Shown: piece by piece, positions 35,451 to 44,909 of the stretch
Numbering within the stretch: the stretch's first letter is position 1
How the letters are laid out: each line of letters begins with the position of its first letter
Made by a program: the position numbers and the translations under genes
Origin: JBHGXV01 sp041920505
Lineage (GTDB): Bacteria; Bacillota; Bacilli; Brevibacillales; Brevibacillaceae
Reading direction: 5' to 3'
DNA: 64,000 bases
NCBI GenBank assembly: GCA_041920505.1
Contig: JBHGXV010000039.1
Location: 231,348 to 295,347, forward strand
Notes under the pieces: generated by a model
Told to the model about the DNA's origin: nothing
The model's database searches: none
Seen by the model: only the letters and a program-made list of their open reading frames with translations

Positions 35451-36667
35451 CGCTTTGCTCCTTTCATCTCGCCGAGGGCGGCGATTGCCGCAGCGAAACT
35501 GTCAACGAACCGGTCGATCTCGTCATGGGTCAGGGTGAGCGGCGGCAGCAGACGGATAATCGTCTTTTGCGTCACGTCCACCAGGATGCCTGCGGCAAGC
35601 ATGGCCTGTTGCAGGGCACTTGCCTGTTCGGGCGCAAGCCGGGTCTGGATGCCCAGCATCATGCCTTTGCCGCGAATCTCACAGAAGATGTCCGGGCGGG
35701 CGGAGACGAGAGCGGACAGGCGCTCCCACAGGTGACGGGAAGCGGCTCTCGCCCGGTCCATAAACGCCTCGTCCAGCACGACGTCCAGCACGGCATTGCC
35801 CAGCGCGGCACTCAACGGAGACGGCGCAAACGTCGTTCCGTGATCGCCCGGCTGGAACAGGTTCATCAGCTTTTCGCCGGCGATGATTCCGCCAAGCGGC
35901 AATCCGCCGCCGACACCTTTGGCAAACAGGATGAGGTCAGGCTGAACGCCGGCATGTTGGTAGGCGAACAGCTTGCCGGTTCGCCCCATCCCGGTCTGAA
36001 TCTCGTCGATGCAAAGCAGCATGCCTTCCTGTTCGCACAGTTGCGCGGCTGCCTGCATGTACTCCTCCGACAGCGGAATCACGCCGCCCGAGCCGAGCAC
36101 CGGCTCCATCAACACGGCCGCCGGACGGTGCGTGCGGCATACCTCCCGCAATTGCCCGACGTCTTCTCGCTCCACTTCAAACACCGGAAAATCGGGCTGC
36201 GGGAAATCCTGGTAGACATGCGGCTGACGGGTCAGCCGAAGCGCGCCCAGCGTACGGCCGTGAAAGCTGTTTTTTAAGACGACGATGCCTTTGCGCCCAT
36301 TTCCGTGGCGCACCGTCCACTTGTGAATCAGCTTGATCGCCGCTTCCGTCGCCTCCGCTCCGGAGTTGCCGAAAAATACCTTGCCCGTAATCGAATGCTC
36401 CACCAGCCGCTTGGCCAACCGGATTGCCGGCGGGTTGAGAAAGTAGTTGGAGATATGCAGAAACTTCTCGCCCTGTTCGCGCAGCGCCCGGACGATCTGC
36501 GGATGGGAGTGTCCCAGCACGCTGACGGCCAGTCCGGTAAACAGGTCAAGATAGGCTTTGCCCTCGACGTCGTACAGATAATTGCCCTCGCCTTTTGCGA
36601 TCGCAATCGGCAGGCGCTTGTAGGTGGAGATGAGATACTGCTCGTCTAGTAAACGCCAATCCTCCAA
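35447..36667 (-). CDS. class III aminotransferase, probable N-acetyl-LL-DAP aminotransferase
   Basis: 406 aa with TTG start (AAGGAGG 9 nt upstream). ArgD/OAT-like fold-type I enzyme: FGNSGAEATEAAIKL, NSFHGRTLGALRLT, LLCIDEIQTGMGRTG and the PLP Lys in LFAKGVGGGLPLGG. In B. subtilis the step between DapH and DapL is done by PatA, a class I enzyme; here an ArgD-type enzyme sits exactly there, between dapH and dapL. ArgD proteins can accept DAP intermediates, so that role is likely; an acetylornithine role is the alternative. Confidence 0.82.
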   Translation of the reverse strand: MEDWRLLDEQYLISTYKRLPIAIAKGEGNYLYDVEGKAYLDLFTGLAVSVLGHSHPQIVRALREQGEKFLHISNYFLNPPAIRLAKRLVEHSITGKVFFGNSGAEATEAAIKLIHKWTVRHGNGRKGIVVLKNSFHGRTLGALRLTRQPHVYQDFPQPDFPVFEVEREDVGQLREVCRTHRPAAVLMEPVLGSGGVIPLSEEYMQAAAQLCEQEGMLLCIDEIQTGMGRTGKLFAYQHAGVQPDLILFAKGVGGGLPLGGIIAGEKLMNLFQPGDHGTTFAPSPLSAALGNAVLDVVLDEAFMDRARAASRHLWERLSALVSARPDIFCEIRGKGMMLGIQTRLAPEQASALQQAMLAAGILVDVTQKTIIRLLPPLTLTHDEIDRFVDSFAAAIAALGEMKGAKR

Positions 36668-36707
36668 AGGGACGCGCCTCCTTCACGGGTTGACACGGTG
36701 TGTCCGA

Positions 36708-37418
36708 TTACAACTGACGCAACTCTTGCTTGATCTCGGTCTTCGACTTGGTCTTTTCGTCGATCTGTTTGATGATTCGCGCCGGGGTGCCAGCCACGAC
36801 CACATTCGGCGGCACGTCTTCGATGACGACCGCTCCGGCTGCGACGACAGAGCCTTTGCCGACGCGCACGCCTTCGAGGATGACGGCGTTGGCGCCGACC
36901 ACGACATCGTCTTCGATCACCACAGGCGTCGCCGACGGCGGCTCAATCACCCCGGCGATCACCGCGCCAGCGCCGATGTGGCAGTTTTTGCCGATCGTGC
37001 CGCGTCCGCCCACGACGACGTTCATGTCGATCATCGTGCCTTCGCCGATTACCGCGCCGATGTTGATCACCGCGCCCATCATGATGACCGCGTTGTTGCC
37101 GATGGACACCTGGTCGCGGATGATCGCACCCGGTTCGATGCGCGCCTGGATGTTCTTGGTGTCCAGCAACGGAATCGCCGAGTTGCGCCGGTCGTTTTAG
37201 ATGACGTAGTCTTCGATTTTGTCCCGGTTGGCTGCAAGCACTGGTTCAATCTCTTTCCACTCGCCGAACAGCACGCCGACGTTGCCGGTGATAAACGTTT
37301 TGGTGTTCGCGCCGAAGTCGATGCCTTCCAGTTGCCCCTTCAGGTAGACTTTTACCGGGGTTTTCTTTTCGCTCTTCTGGATAAAAGCGATAATTTCGTT
37401 TGCATCCATCATCTTCAT
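36708..37418 (-). pseudogene. dapH: tetrahydrodipicolinate N-acetyltransferase, interrupted by an in-frame stop
   Basis: Full frame of 236 codons from ATG 37418 (AAAAGGAGCG upstream), equal in length to B. subtilis DapH. Codon 74 is TAA (37199-37197): the frame reads KIEDYVI, stop, NDRRNSAIP. The B. subtilis protein, from memory, has Glu there (KIEDYVVENDRR), so one G-to-T change (C-to-A on the plus strand at 37199) explains it. Everything downstream is intact: left-handed beta-helix hexapeptides (IGNNAVIMMGAVINIGAVIG), IGAGAVIAGVIEPPSA, and the KTEIKQELRQL end. Either a sequencing error, a real nonsense allele, or readthrough. Confidence 0.88.
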
Positions 37419-37465
37419 CTGTGTTTCGCTCCTTTTCCTTTCCTCGTCTCCATCGTTTGTGCGCA

Positions 37466-37508
37466 AACAAAAACGCAATGAGTGGCACGCTCGCATACTC
37501 ATTGCATT
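37466..37508 (-). terminator. lysine riboswitch terminator
   Basis: Minus strand GCAATGAGTATGCGAGCG ... CACTCATTGC followed by GTTTTTGTTT, at the end of the L-box leader. Confidence 0.9.
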
Positions 37509-37523
37509 CTTCTCTGGCTGCAA

Positions 37524-37705
37524 CTCATAAATAGCGCTCCACGAAAGGTACCCTTTCATGACAGGGCGGACGTTGTTCACGGACACCCCAGCCCGCGCCG
37601 CATGGGGACGACGCGAACTTCGGCGCATTGGCCTTTTTCCTTTTCCCGATCCCCATCTCTTTTATGAAAAAGGATACTCATCCGCTGCGCACCTCTATTG
37701 ATGAG
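37524..37705 (-). ncRNA. lysine riboswitch (L-box) upstream of dapH operon
   Basis: P1 forms from CTCATCAATAG and CTATTTATGAG. Between them, in order on the minus strand, are the L-box core strings AGAGGTGCGC, GAGTATCC, GCGCCGAAG, GGGCTGGGGTGTCCGTGA and TGGAGCGCTAT. The aptamer is followed by an intrinsic terminator at 37466-37508 and dapH begins at 37418, so lysine should shut off the DAP operon. Confidence 0.92.
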
Positions 37706-37722
37706 ATATGTAATTGTTTTTA

Positions 37723-37751
37723 ACTCTACCAGATTACGCGGAATGTGGCAA
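37723..37751 (-). promoter_or_regulatory. promoter of the lysine-riboswitch leader
   Basis: Minus strand TTGCCA (37751-37746), 17-bp spacer, TAGAGT (37728-37723). The start point would be about 37716, eleven bases ahead of the aptamer. Confidence 0.75.
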
Positions 37752-37777
37752 CCCGTTGCGCCGACGCTTCCCCCTCC

Positions 37778-38932
37778 CTACCTCCGCCTGACCAGGCTTT
37801 TGTGCGCCTCTAGGTACACCTCTTCCAGCCGGTCGGCGACATGGGAGAAGGAGTGGTTGTTCTCCACGAACGCCCTGCCGTTTTGCGCGAGACGCCGGGC
37901 AAGCTCGGGGTCGGAAAAGACCGCGTTGATCGCCTCGGCAAACGCGTCCGGATCCTTGTACGCTTTCACGATCAGGCCGTTCTCGCCGTGGGTGACCACC
38001 TCGGGATTGCCGCCCCGTCTGGTGGTAATCACCGGCAGCCCAGCGGCCATCGCTTCATAATGGACACGGGCCAGGGGCTCCTGCCACTGCGAACTGCAGA
38101 CAAACACGTCCCCGATCCAGAAATACCGGTGAATGTCTTTTGCAGACACGTACTTGGTAAACTGCACCCGATCCCCGTGCGGCTTTGCCAACTTGTGCAG
38201 CCTGCGGATGTATTGGGTGACGCTGTTGTCGCTAAACGTACGGCCGCCCACGATCACCAGCGCCGCGTCAGGGTGCTTTTTAAGCACCTGATCCATCGCG
38301 CGGATCAACACATCGGGCCCCTTTTTGGGGCTCAGCCGGCCGGCGAACAAAATCACCCGTTTGTCCGAAACGCCCAGTTCTTCTCGCAACTGTTCACGCG
38401 CCGCAGTCGCTTCCGGCTCCCAGACCGGCTGAAAGACAGCCAGGTCCGCACCGGAGTAAACGGTCCGGATCTTACGCGCGGCAGCGGGGAAGCGCGCCGT
38501 TACGGTGTTGGCGATGTAATCGCTCACCGTAATGATCCTGTGGGCCGCCCGGAGCGCTTTTAGGGCGATCCGAGCGGGCAGTTTGCTTTGATGAAACATC
38601 TCATTGTGCAAACTGAGCACAAACCGCGTGCGAGGCACCGCCGCCTTCAACATGGGCAGAAACTGCGGCCGGTTGTACACATGGGCCACATCAGCCGAAA
38701 GACGCCGGAGCGCCTGTCTCACCTCCACCCAGTAACGCTCGCGCGGAAAGCGAATGTACTCCACGCCATCCCGCCGTTCGCGCTTCGGCAAGTGCGGATC
38801 GGCCACAGAAAAGATCGTCAGGTCGTGTTTGTCCCGCAAAAACGGCGTGACCCCGTCAATCATCGTCTGAATGGCCCCACCCCGCACACATGGGACTGGA
38901 TTCATCTCCGTGCAGACAAACGCCAGTTTCAT
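37778..38932 (-). CDS. cotSA: CotSA-like family 4 glycosyltransferase
   Basis: 384 aa from ATG 38932 (GGGAGGATGCGAG upstream). GT-B fold: FVCTEMNPVPCVRGGAIQTM at the start, FVLSLHNEMFHQSK, ITVSDYIANTV, VILFAGRLSPKKGPDVLI, LVIVGGRTFSDNS, SSQWQEPLARVHYEAMAAG and TRRGGNPEVVTHGENGLIV. These regions match the B. subtilis spore coat protein CotSA pattern I know. It would glycosylate a coat or mother-cell polymer. No cotS is adjacent. Confidence 0.85.
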   Translation of the reverse strand: MKLAFVCTEMNPVPCVRGGAIQTMIDGVTPFLRDKHDLTIFSVADPHLPKRERRDGVEYIRFPRERYWVEVRQALRRLSADVAHVYNRPQFLPMLKAAVPRTRFVLSLHNEMFHQSKLPARIALKALRAAHRIITVSDYIANTVTARFPAAARKIRTVYSGADLAVFQPVWEPEATAAREQLREELGVSDKRVILFAGRLSPKKGPDVLIRAMDQVLKKHPDAALVIVGGRTFSDNSVTQYIRRLHKLAKPHGDRVQFTKYVSAKDIHRYFWIGDVFVCSSQWQEPLARVHYEAMAAGLPVITTRRGGNPEVVTHGENGLIVKAYKDPDAFAEAINAVFSDPELARRLAQNGRAFVENNHSFSHVADRLEEVYLEAHKSLVRRR

Positions 38933-39061
38933 CTCGCATCCTCCCAGCCCGTAAGCCCCGCGCCTGTCGGAACGGCGGCGTCCGGCGATTTCCGTTACGC
39001 TTCGCTCTTGTATGGTATTCAACCGGCGCGAAGGCGGGTACTGCGGAAGGGAGACGAACGA

Positions 39062-39837
39062 TCACAATTCGTCAAAATCGTCAAATCCACCAAAAAAGCC
39101 ATTATCCTCAAGCTCTTCGCCAAAGGTTTCTATTTTACCCATCAGGAAACGGGCAAGCTCTTCTTCTTTCCCCTCGTCCAACATTTCACGCGGGATGATG
39201 ATTTCCGCCTTTCGCTCGACTTCTTGAGAGAAGGGGCCCGGCTGCGCCAGATCAAGCTCTGCCAACATCCGCAACTCGTCTTGCGTTTCCATAAAGACGA
39301 CCTCAAGCTCCCGCAGCGGCACTCCCAGCGGTCTTCCGGGGAAGAAGGAGAACTCTTGCCCGTATGGTGTTAATTTGCCGGAGTCGGATTTTTGGCGAAA
39401 ATCCAACTGTTCCAGCGCGTGAAACACTTTTTCAATATCCACAGGCGGCAAAACGGCGAAATGATCCAGATCGGTCGGGTCGACAGCAAGCTCAACATCC
39501 AGTTTGTGTGCAAGAAATACTGTATCGAAGGAGTCGACACCGCCAATTCATGCGGAATTTGATAAGAAAACGGGATTTCTTGCACATACGGCTTGGGCTG
39601 AACGGTAAATCCCTTCAATACGGGAATGCTTTGCACCGGTCTTTTTACCTCTTGTCCATTCACATAGGCTTTCATCATCACGAGGACACCCAATTCTGAT
39701 ATGCGCTGCTCCACATTACCGCCTTCGATTCGGATGACACCCGTCATGGTTTCTCCCAATTGGTAGGCATCCCGGTCCAAACGCTGGTCAACTGTCGCTG
39801 CCCCCACTCCCAACTTTGCCATCAGTTTCTTAAACAT
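39062..39837 (-). pseudogene. spo0M: sporulation-control protein Spo0M, frameshifted
   Basis: The start frame (ATG 39837) encodes FKKLMAKLGVGAATVDQRLD, RDAYQLGETMTGVIRIEGGN and EIPFSYQIPHELAVSTP, typical of Spo0M, then goes off frame after the LHT codons. The continuation is in another frame (HKLDVELAVDPTDLDHFAVL), then PPVDIEKVFHALEQLDF and a C-terminal Phe/Asp-rich end. One missing A in CACACAAAC (plus strand 39503-39505, TTT where TTTT is expected) restores HTKLDVELAVDPTDLD. Start choice: GGAGGGG lies 6 nt ahead. Spo0M is an arrestin-fold protein affecting sporulation and division. Confidence 0.82.
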
Positions 39838-39943
39838 GAACATCCCCTCCATCATATGCACAATTACTTATATCTTAATTTAATAGGGGAAACAAAACCG
39901 GCGCAACACAAATCTAGGTCGCATGATGTTGACATCGACCGAT

Positions 39944-40762
39944 CTACCCTTGTGGGTTTACATGGTCCAATCGTTCCATAACACGCCGCTTGCGATACAT
40001 CATCTTTCCCGTCATAGCCACGTCTTCAATGGTCTTCCTGTTCAGATAGGCGCCAAACAACATCCCCGCGATCGGAACAAGTTGAAACAGCTTTTTCCAA
40101 CCGAAATTGTCACTGTATGTGATGATCACTTCGCGCCATCCCTGCAATTGAGCGATGGTGTTGATGTTTTGCATATTCCTGCCGAATTGGGAAAGTTCTT
40201 CAATGATGGCTCGCTTCCCGACAATATCTGACGAGGATAGCACCAAGCATTTCACGATGAAGATCCGTTCGGTATTTTCCCTCGGGTCGTATCCGTAAGA
40301 AATCGCCATCTCCTGCAATACTTTCAGCGATAATCCCAGCAGCACCGGAACGTCGATCGCCAGGGTGAACCATCCACCGAATCCGGTAGTCGCTCCCTGT
40401 ACCGTAGCAATTTTTTTGGAAGTCGCAGACAATTCATCGGCCACACCGTCCATGAGCCAAAGAGGAAGATTCGCGACATCTTTTACGCTGTATACGGAAA
40501 CGCCTTCAGTCGTTTCCACACTTCTGGCAAGTCGTTGCAGAACATCTTGGTCGTTCATCAAATACTGTCCGCCGGTTTCCACGTAAGCGGCCATTTCGTC
40601 GATGACTTGACCCAACTTCTCCCGAATAAACGCGGGTGTCATCTTATCCAGCAGGACGAAGGGAAGTCTCCCCGCCTTTTCCCAAAACCAGAGATCCTTC
40701 TGCTCTTTCTCCCACGTTTCTATCTCGGCAAGTGCTGCGAGCAACGTTTCTCTCGTCTCCAT
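39944..40762 (-). CDS. EcsC family protein
   Basis: 272 aa with GGGAGCG upstream. EcsC-domain features: a helical N-terminal half (LLAALAEIETWEKEQKDLWF), GATTGFGGWFTLAIDVPVLL, LKVLQEMAISYGYDP, and IAGMLFGAYLNRKTIEDVA at the end. Peripheral membrane family linked in Bacilli with the EcsAB transporter and protease secretion; no ecsAB here. Function not established. Confidence 0.88.
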   Translation of the reverse strand: METRETLLAALAEIETWEKEQKDLWFWEKAGRLPFVLLDKMTPAFIREKLGQVIDEMAAYVETGGQYLMNDQDVLQRLARSVETTEGVSVYSVKDVANLPLWLMDGVADELSATSKKIATVQGATTGFGGWFTLAIDVPVLLGLSLKVLQEMAISYGYDPRENTERIFIVKCLVLSSSDIVGKRAIIEELSQFGRNMQNINTIAQLQGWREVIITYSDNFGWKKLFQLVPIAGMLFGAYLNRKTIEDVAMTGKMMYRKRRVMERLDHVNPQG

Positions 40763-40870
40763 CGCTCCCTACCCTTCATTACGAGCTTTTTGTTCAATCA
40801 TTCCATACGTGCGATGCCACGTTTCGTTTCACGGTAAGACAGCGGACACATGAACCGCAGCTGATGAACG

Positions 40871-40906
40871 AAAAAGGCGCGGCCTCTCTTTTCGAGAAAC
40901 CGCGCC
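40871..40906 (-). terminator. terminator after tRNA-Val
   Basis: Minus strand GGCGCGGTTTCTC GAAAA GAGAGGCCGCGCC followed by TTTTT. Confidence 0.9.
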
Positions 40907-40921
40907 GTTATCGGCTATGTA

Positions 40922-40998
40922 TGGTGATCCGGACTGGGTTCGAACCAGCGACCCCCACCCTGTCAAGATGGTGCTCTCCCAACTGAGCTACCGGATCA
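40922..40998 (-). tRNA. tRNA-Val(GAC)
   Basis: 77 nt with encoded CCA. Acceptor TGATCCG/CGGATCA, D-arm AGCTCAGTTGGGAGAGC, anticodon stem CCATC/GGTGG around TTGACAG (anticodon GAC), T-arm CTGGTTCGAACCCAG. Identical in sequence to the tRNA at 63844-63920. Confidence 0.95.
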
Positions 40999-41060
40999 AG
41001 TTCATCATCACAATATCGAATTATAGTGACAGCTTACGAGAAAGTCAAGCTGTTTTCGAG

Positions 41061-41106
41061 AAAAATTTTCTCCCCCGCCAGCGAACGAAAGAAGCCGGGC
41101 GGGGGA
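41061..41106 (-). terminator. terminator after deoD
   Basis: Minus strand CCCCCGCC ... GGCGGGGG followed by AGAAAATTTTT. Confidence 0.7.
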
Positions 41107-41155
41107 GGTGTTATGGCGGCTTGGGCCGATGGAGTTTCGGACGTAGACAGGACGC

Positions 41156-41866
<711 letters not shown>

Positions 41867-41931
41867 ACAATGCCCTCCGACAACGCGTTTTTTTACCATG
41901 CGGTTCCGTCTCATGATCGTGCTGCGATTCA

Positions 41932-43284
41932 TCATACCACGGTTCGATCCTCGTTTTCAACGTACGGAAACGTGACGGTCACCGTCGTGCCTTCCCCAAG
42001 CTTGCTCTGGATGGCGATGCTGCCCTGGTGGGCGTCGACAATGCCTTTGGCGATCGTCAGGCCCAACCCGCTGCCGCCCGTTCCCCGCTGCCGCGAGCGG
42101 TCTCCCCGGTAGAAACGTTCGAACACAAACGGAAGGTCGTGTTCGGCGATCCCCGCCCCGGTGTCGGCGATGCAAGCCGTGACGAGCTGGCCGTCCCGGC
42201 TCACCGTCACCCGCACCTGACCGTGTACAGGGGTGTGTTTCAAACTGTTGGAAAGAAGATTGACAAACACCTGGGAGAGCCGTTGCCTGTCGCCCTGTAC
42301 CCAGGCATGCGGCTGCAACTCGCGGATGACGGCAATCCCTGCCTTCTGAAAAGATGCCTCCATCGACTGGACGACGTCCCGCAACACGTCGCTTACGTCG
42401 AGGCGTTCCTTAAGTCCCATCGTCTCTGCCGCCTGCATCACCTGATCCAGGTCGTGCACCAGCCTGGTGAGTCTTAAAATCTCGGAACGGGTGGATTCCA
42501 GATGCTCGGGACTGGCCTCCCACACGCCGTCGATCATGCCTTCCACCTGGGCGAGCAAGGTGTTGAGCGGTGTGCGCAATTCGTGGGCGATATCGGCTGT
42601 CAGCCGTTTTCTCAACGCCTCCTGGGTTTCCAGGGCCGCGACCAGTTGGTTGAACGACTGTACCAGTTCGGCCAACTCGTCTTTTCCTCGCAGAGGGGGG
42701 ACACGGACGGTCAGATCCCCACCGGCGGCAACAAGTGAAGCCTTGCGCATGTTTTCCACCGGTTTGACGATTCGGCGCGCCAGCCAGACACTGAGGACGC
42801 CGACGAGCAGGGTAAGGATGGCCATCGCCCACTCCATCGCGCTGGTGTGGGCCCAGCGAAAATGTTCGGCCAACATCTCGGTCGCGGCGGCACTGCTGGG
42901 CGCAATCGACACATAGCCAATGATCTGCCCGTCCTTCTCAATGGCAATCAGCGGGGAAGCATTCTCACCACCCGCCGTCGCCGTTGTTTGCGCCGTCTGT
43001 CCGGCCAGCCATTGCCGGTTCTGGTCATACAGACGGATGTTGAGGTCCAGCACGCTTCCGATGCCGCGCAACAGCTCGGACGTTTCCTGGTTCCAACCGC
43101 CGTTTTTTTCATTGTTCTCTTTTAGCAACGCGACGATCTCCTGCGCATGCTTGCGGTTGATCTCGTCCAGATACAGCGAGAAATGGTAGTCCATCTCCTT
43201 GATCGAAAGGAGCGTCGACAGCAGGATGCCGCTCACGCTGACCGCCATCAGCACAACAGCCAGTTTGACCCAGATTCGTTGCAT
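41932..43284 (-). CDS. sensor histidine kinase of the copper-island two-component system
   Basis: 450 aa from ATG 43284 (AGAGGG upstream), 4 nt after the regulator stop. TM1 at residues 5-25, an extracytoplasmic sensor of about 135 residues, TM2 (AMAILTLLVGVLSVWLA), HAMP, then HisKA with DIAHELRTPLN (phospho-His) and HATPase with VFVNLLSNSLKH, IADTGAGI and GGSGLGLTIAKG. BaeS/CusS class. No clear Met/His metal motif in the sensor loop, so the signal is uncertain; copper or envelope stress fits the neighbours. Confidence 0.9.
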   Translation of the reverse strand: MQRIWVKLAVVLMAVSVSGILLSTLLSIKEMDYHFSLYLDEINRKHAQEIVALLKENNEKNGGWNQETSELLRGIGSVLDLNIRLYDQNRQWLAGQTAQTTATAGGENASPLIAIEKDGQIIGYVSIAPSSAAATEMLAEHFRWAHTSAMEWAMAILTLLVGVLSVWLARRIVKPVENMRKASLVAAGGDLTVRVPPLRGKDELAELVQSFNQLVAALETQEALRKRLTADIAHELRTPLNTLLAQVEGMIDGVWEASPEHLESTRSEILRLTRLVHDLDQVMQAAETMGLKERLDVSDVLRDVVQSMEASFQKAGIAVIRELQPHAWVQGDRQRLSQVFVNLLSNSLKHTPVHGQVRVTVSRDGQLVTACIADTGAGIAEHDLPFVFERFYRGDRSRQRGTGGSGLGLTIAKGIVDAHQGSIAIQSKLGEGTTVTVTFPYVENEDRTVV

Positions 43285-43288
43285 CTTT

Positions 43289-43987
43289 CTACCCTCTGTT
43301 CCTGTTGGGATCGTCCAGGCGGTAGCCCAGTCCGTAGATGGTTTTGATGTAGACAGGCTGTTTCGTATCGTCTTCGATCTTCTGGCGCAGATTTTTGATA
43401 TGGGTGTCGATCGTTCGGTCGCTTCCGGTGTAGTCGATGCCCAATACTTCGGCAATCAGTTCTTCCCGGCTCCACGTCCGCCCCGGATGTCGCGAGAGCG
43501 TAATCAACAGGCGGTACTCATTGGGCGTCAGTTCGATGGACTTGCCGTTTTTCCGGACGGTTTTGTCGTCCAGACTGATCGACAAGGCGCCAATCTGAAC
43601 CCTGTCACTCAATGCTTCGTAGTCGCCTGTCCGACGCAAAATGGCGCGCACCCGCGCGACCAATTCGCGCGGACTGAACGGTTTCACCAGGTAATCGTCC
43701 GCCCCGATGGTCAGCCCGTGAATCCGGTCGGCCTCACCGCTTTTCGCCGTCAGCATCAGGATCGGCACGCGCGATGTTTTGCGGATTTCCATGCAGACTT
43801 GCTCGCCGTCGAGATCGGGGAGCATCAAATCAAGCACCAGCAAGCCGATCGGATACGAGAGCGCCAGGTCAATCGCTTCCTTGCCGCTCTGCGCCGTGAG
43901 CACGTGAAATCCGTCCGCTTTCAGGTAAGACGACAACACATCCAGAATGCCAGGTTCGTCATCCACGATCAAAATGGTCGAGGACAT
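43289..43987 (-). CDS. OmpR/PhoB family response regulator
   Basis: 232 aa with GGAGGGG upstream. Receiver: ILIVDDEPGI, phospho-Asp in GLLVLDLMLPDLDGE (about residue 54), Lys in ADDYLVKPFSP. C-terminal winged helix: ELTPNEYRLLITLSRHPGRT, recognition helix region GSDRTIDTHIKNLRQKIEDD and wing IKTIYGLGYRL. Likely binds the direct repeats in the shared promoter at 44360 and 49226 (inference). Confidence 0.93.
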   Translation of the reverse strand: MSSTILIVDDEPGILDVLSSYLKADGFHVLTAQSGKEAIDLALSYPIGLLVLDLMLPDLDGEQVCMEIRKTSRVPILMLTAKSGEADRIHGLTIGADDYLVKPFSPRELVARVRAILRRTGDYEALSDRVQIGALSISLDDKTVRKNGKSIELTPNEYRLLITLSRHPGRTWSREELIAEVLGIDYTGSDRTIDTHIKNLRQKIEDDTKQPVYIKTIYGLGYRLDDPNRNRG

Positions 43988-44130
43988 GGTACCCCTCCCT
44001 TGCCTTCTCGTATCGTTGCATCACAACCGTCTTTGGCCGCCGTGACGTGCGGGCCATGCATCCGGTCTGTCCATGTCATTATTGTCCCCATGAGCCCATG
44101 TACACGCAAGGCGGAATCGTGAATGCTCCC

Positions 44131-44364
44131 TTACACGCGGTGGCTCATCGGCAGGGAAAACAGCCAGAGATTGACGGCAGCAAACACCACCATTAATGCG
44201 TAAAACGGGATCAACCTCGCCAACGATGCCCGGTTGCCGATGCGGTAGACGGCATACGCCGAACCGATCCATCCGGTCAACACGATCGCGTACTGGAGAA
44301 CCCGCACGGTCTCGGCGGTGGTCAATTCTCCTTTTTCATCAAGATCCAGCATCGCTTTGAGCAT
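44131..44364 (-). CDS. small membrane protein upstream of the two-component pair
   Basis: 77 aa with two hydrophobic helices (LQYAIVLTGWIGSAYAVY and IPFYALMVVFAAVNLWLF). The start is uncertain: ATG 44364 overlaps the proposed -10 box, ATG 44352 would be at the 5' end of the transcript, and both lack a good Shine-Dalgarno. Coding potential rests on the hydropathy and its position in the same operon. Not recognised. Confidence 0.5.
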   Translation of the reverse strand: MLKAMLDLDEKGELTTAETVRVLQYAIVLTGWIGSAYAVYRIGNRASLARLIPFYALMVVFAAVNLWLFSLPMSHRV

Positions 44365-44392
44365 ACACGCCGATCTTGAAGGAAATATGGAG
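44360..44392 (-). promoter_or_regulatory. promoter element shared with the multicopper oxidase gene
   Basis: On the minus strand CTCCATATTTCCTTCAAGATC (44392-44372), 6 nt, then TATGCT (44365-44360). The same layout with 18/21 identity lies ahead of the multicopper oxidase at 49258-49226, so a common regulator, probably the adjacent OmpR protein, is expected. Confidence 0.65.
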
Positions 44393-44452
44393 CCTTCTTG
44401 ACGGATTGTGGCCCAAGGGGAATGTAACGGCTGATTCTAGGGGACAGGCATG

Positions 44453-44490
44453 CAAAAAACGCGGTTTTCCTGCCGGGAAGCCGCGTTTTT
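44453..44490 (-). terminator. terminator after csoR
   Basis: Minus strand AACGCGGCTTCCC ... GGAAAACCGCGTTTTTT; ends the copA-copZ-csoR operon. Confidence 0.9.
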
Positions 44491-44494
44491 GCCG

Positions 44495-44839
44495 TTAGCG
44501 AATCAATTTGTTGACGGTTTTCATCAATTCGTCGAGCACCTCGTGATCGCCTTGCTGGATGCGTTCGACGACACAGCTTTTCAAGTGCCCTTCCAGCAGC
44601 AGTTTGCCCACCGCGTTGAGCGCCGACTGGACAGCCGCGATTTGATTGAGAACGTCGTCACAGTACACGTCTTTTTCGATCATGCCTTTGATCCCGCGAA
44701 TCTGCCCTTCGATGCGGTTAAGGCGTGCGGTCAGGTTCTGCTTCAACTTCTCTGAATGATGACTGGTGCGGCCGTGGTGGTGACAGGCGTCGTCCGCCGC
44801 TTCCCTCTCGTCTTGTTCGTGCGTGAAATCGGTTGCCAT
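44495..44839 (-). CDS. csoR: copper-sensing repressor CsoR
   Basis: 114 aa from ATG 44839 (GGAGGGG upstream). All-helical CsoR fold: LTARLNRIEGQIRGIKGMIE, first Cu ligand Cys in EKDVYCDDVLNQ, then His and Cys in LEGHLKSCVVERI (the Cx.HxxxC Cu(I) site). The N-terminus has an extra His/Asp-rich stretch (ADDACHHHGRTSHH). It represses the copA operon and is released by Cu(I). Last gene of the operon, as in some Bacilli. Confidence 0.93.
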   Translation of the reverse strand: MATDFTHEQDEREAADDACHHHGRTSHHSEKLKQNLTARLNRIEGQIRGIKGMIEKDVYCDDVLNQIAAVQSALNAVGKLLLEGHLKSCVVERIQQGDHEVLDELMKTVNKLIR

Positions 44840-44909
44840 CGTCTCCCCTCCCGAAGTGTCATAAAACAGACAGGCCGTCCCGCGAGGCTGGCCTGTCTGT
44901 CCGAGGTTG

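Noticed and set aside
36708..37169. Independent 153-aa transferase gene starting at TTG 37169
   Set aside because: No ribosome site, and the upstream frame is in phase across a single TAA, so it is the 3' part of dapH.
40922..40998. tRNA-Asp
   Set aside because: The 7-nt anticodon loop is TTGACAG, so the anticodon is GAC (Val), not GTC (Asp).
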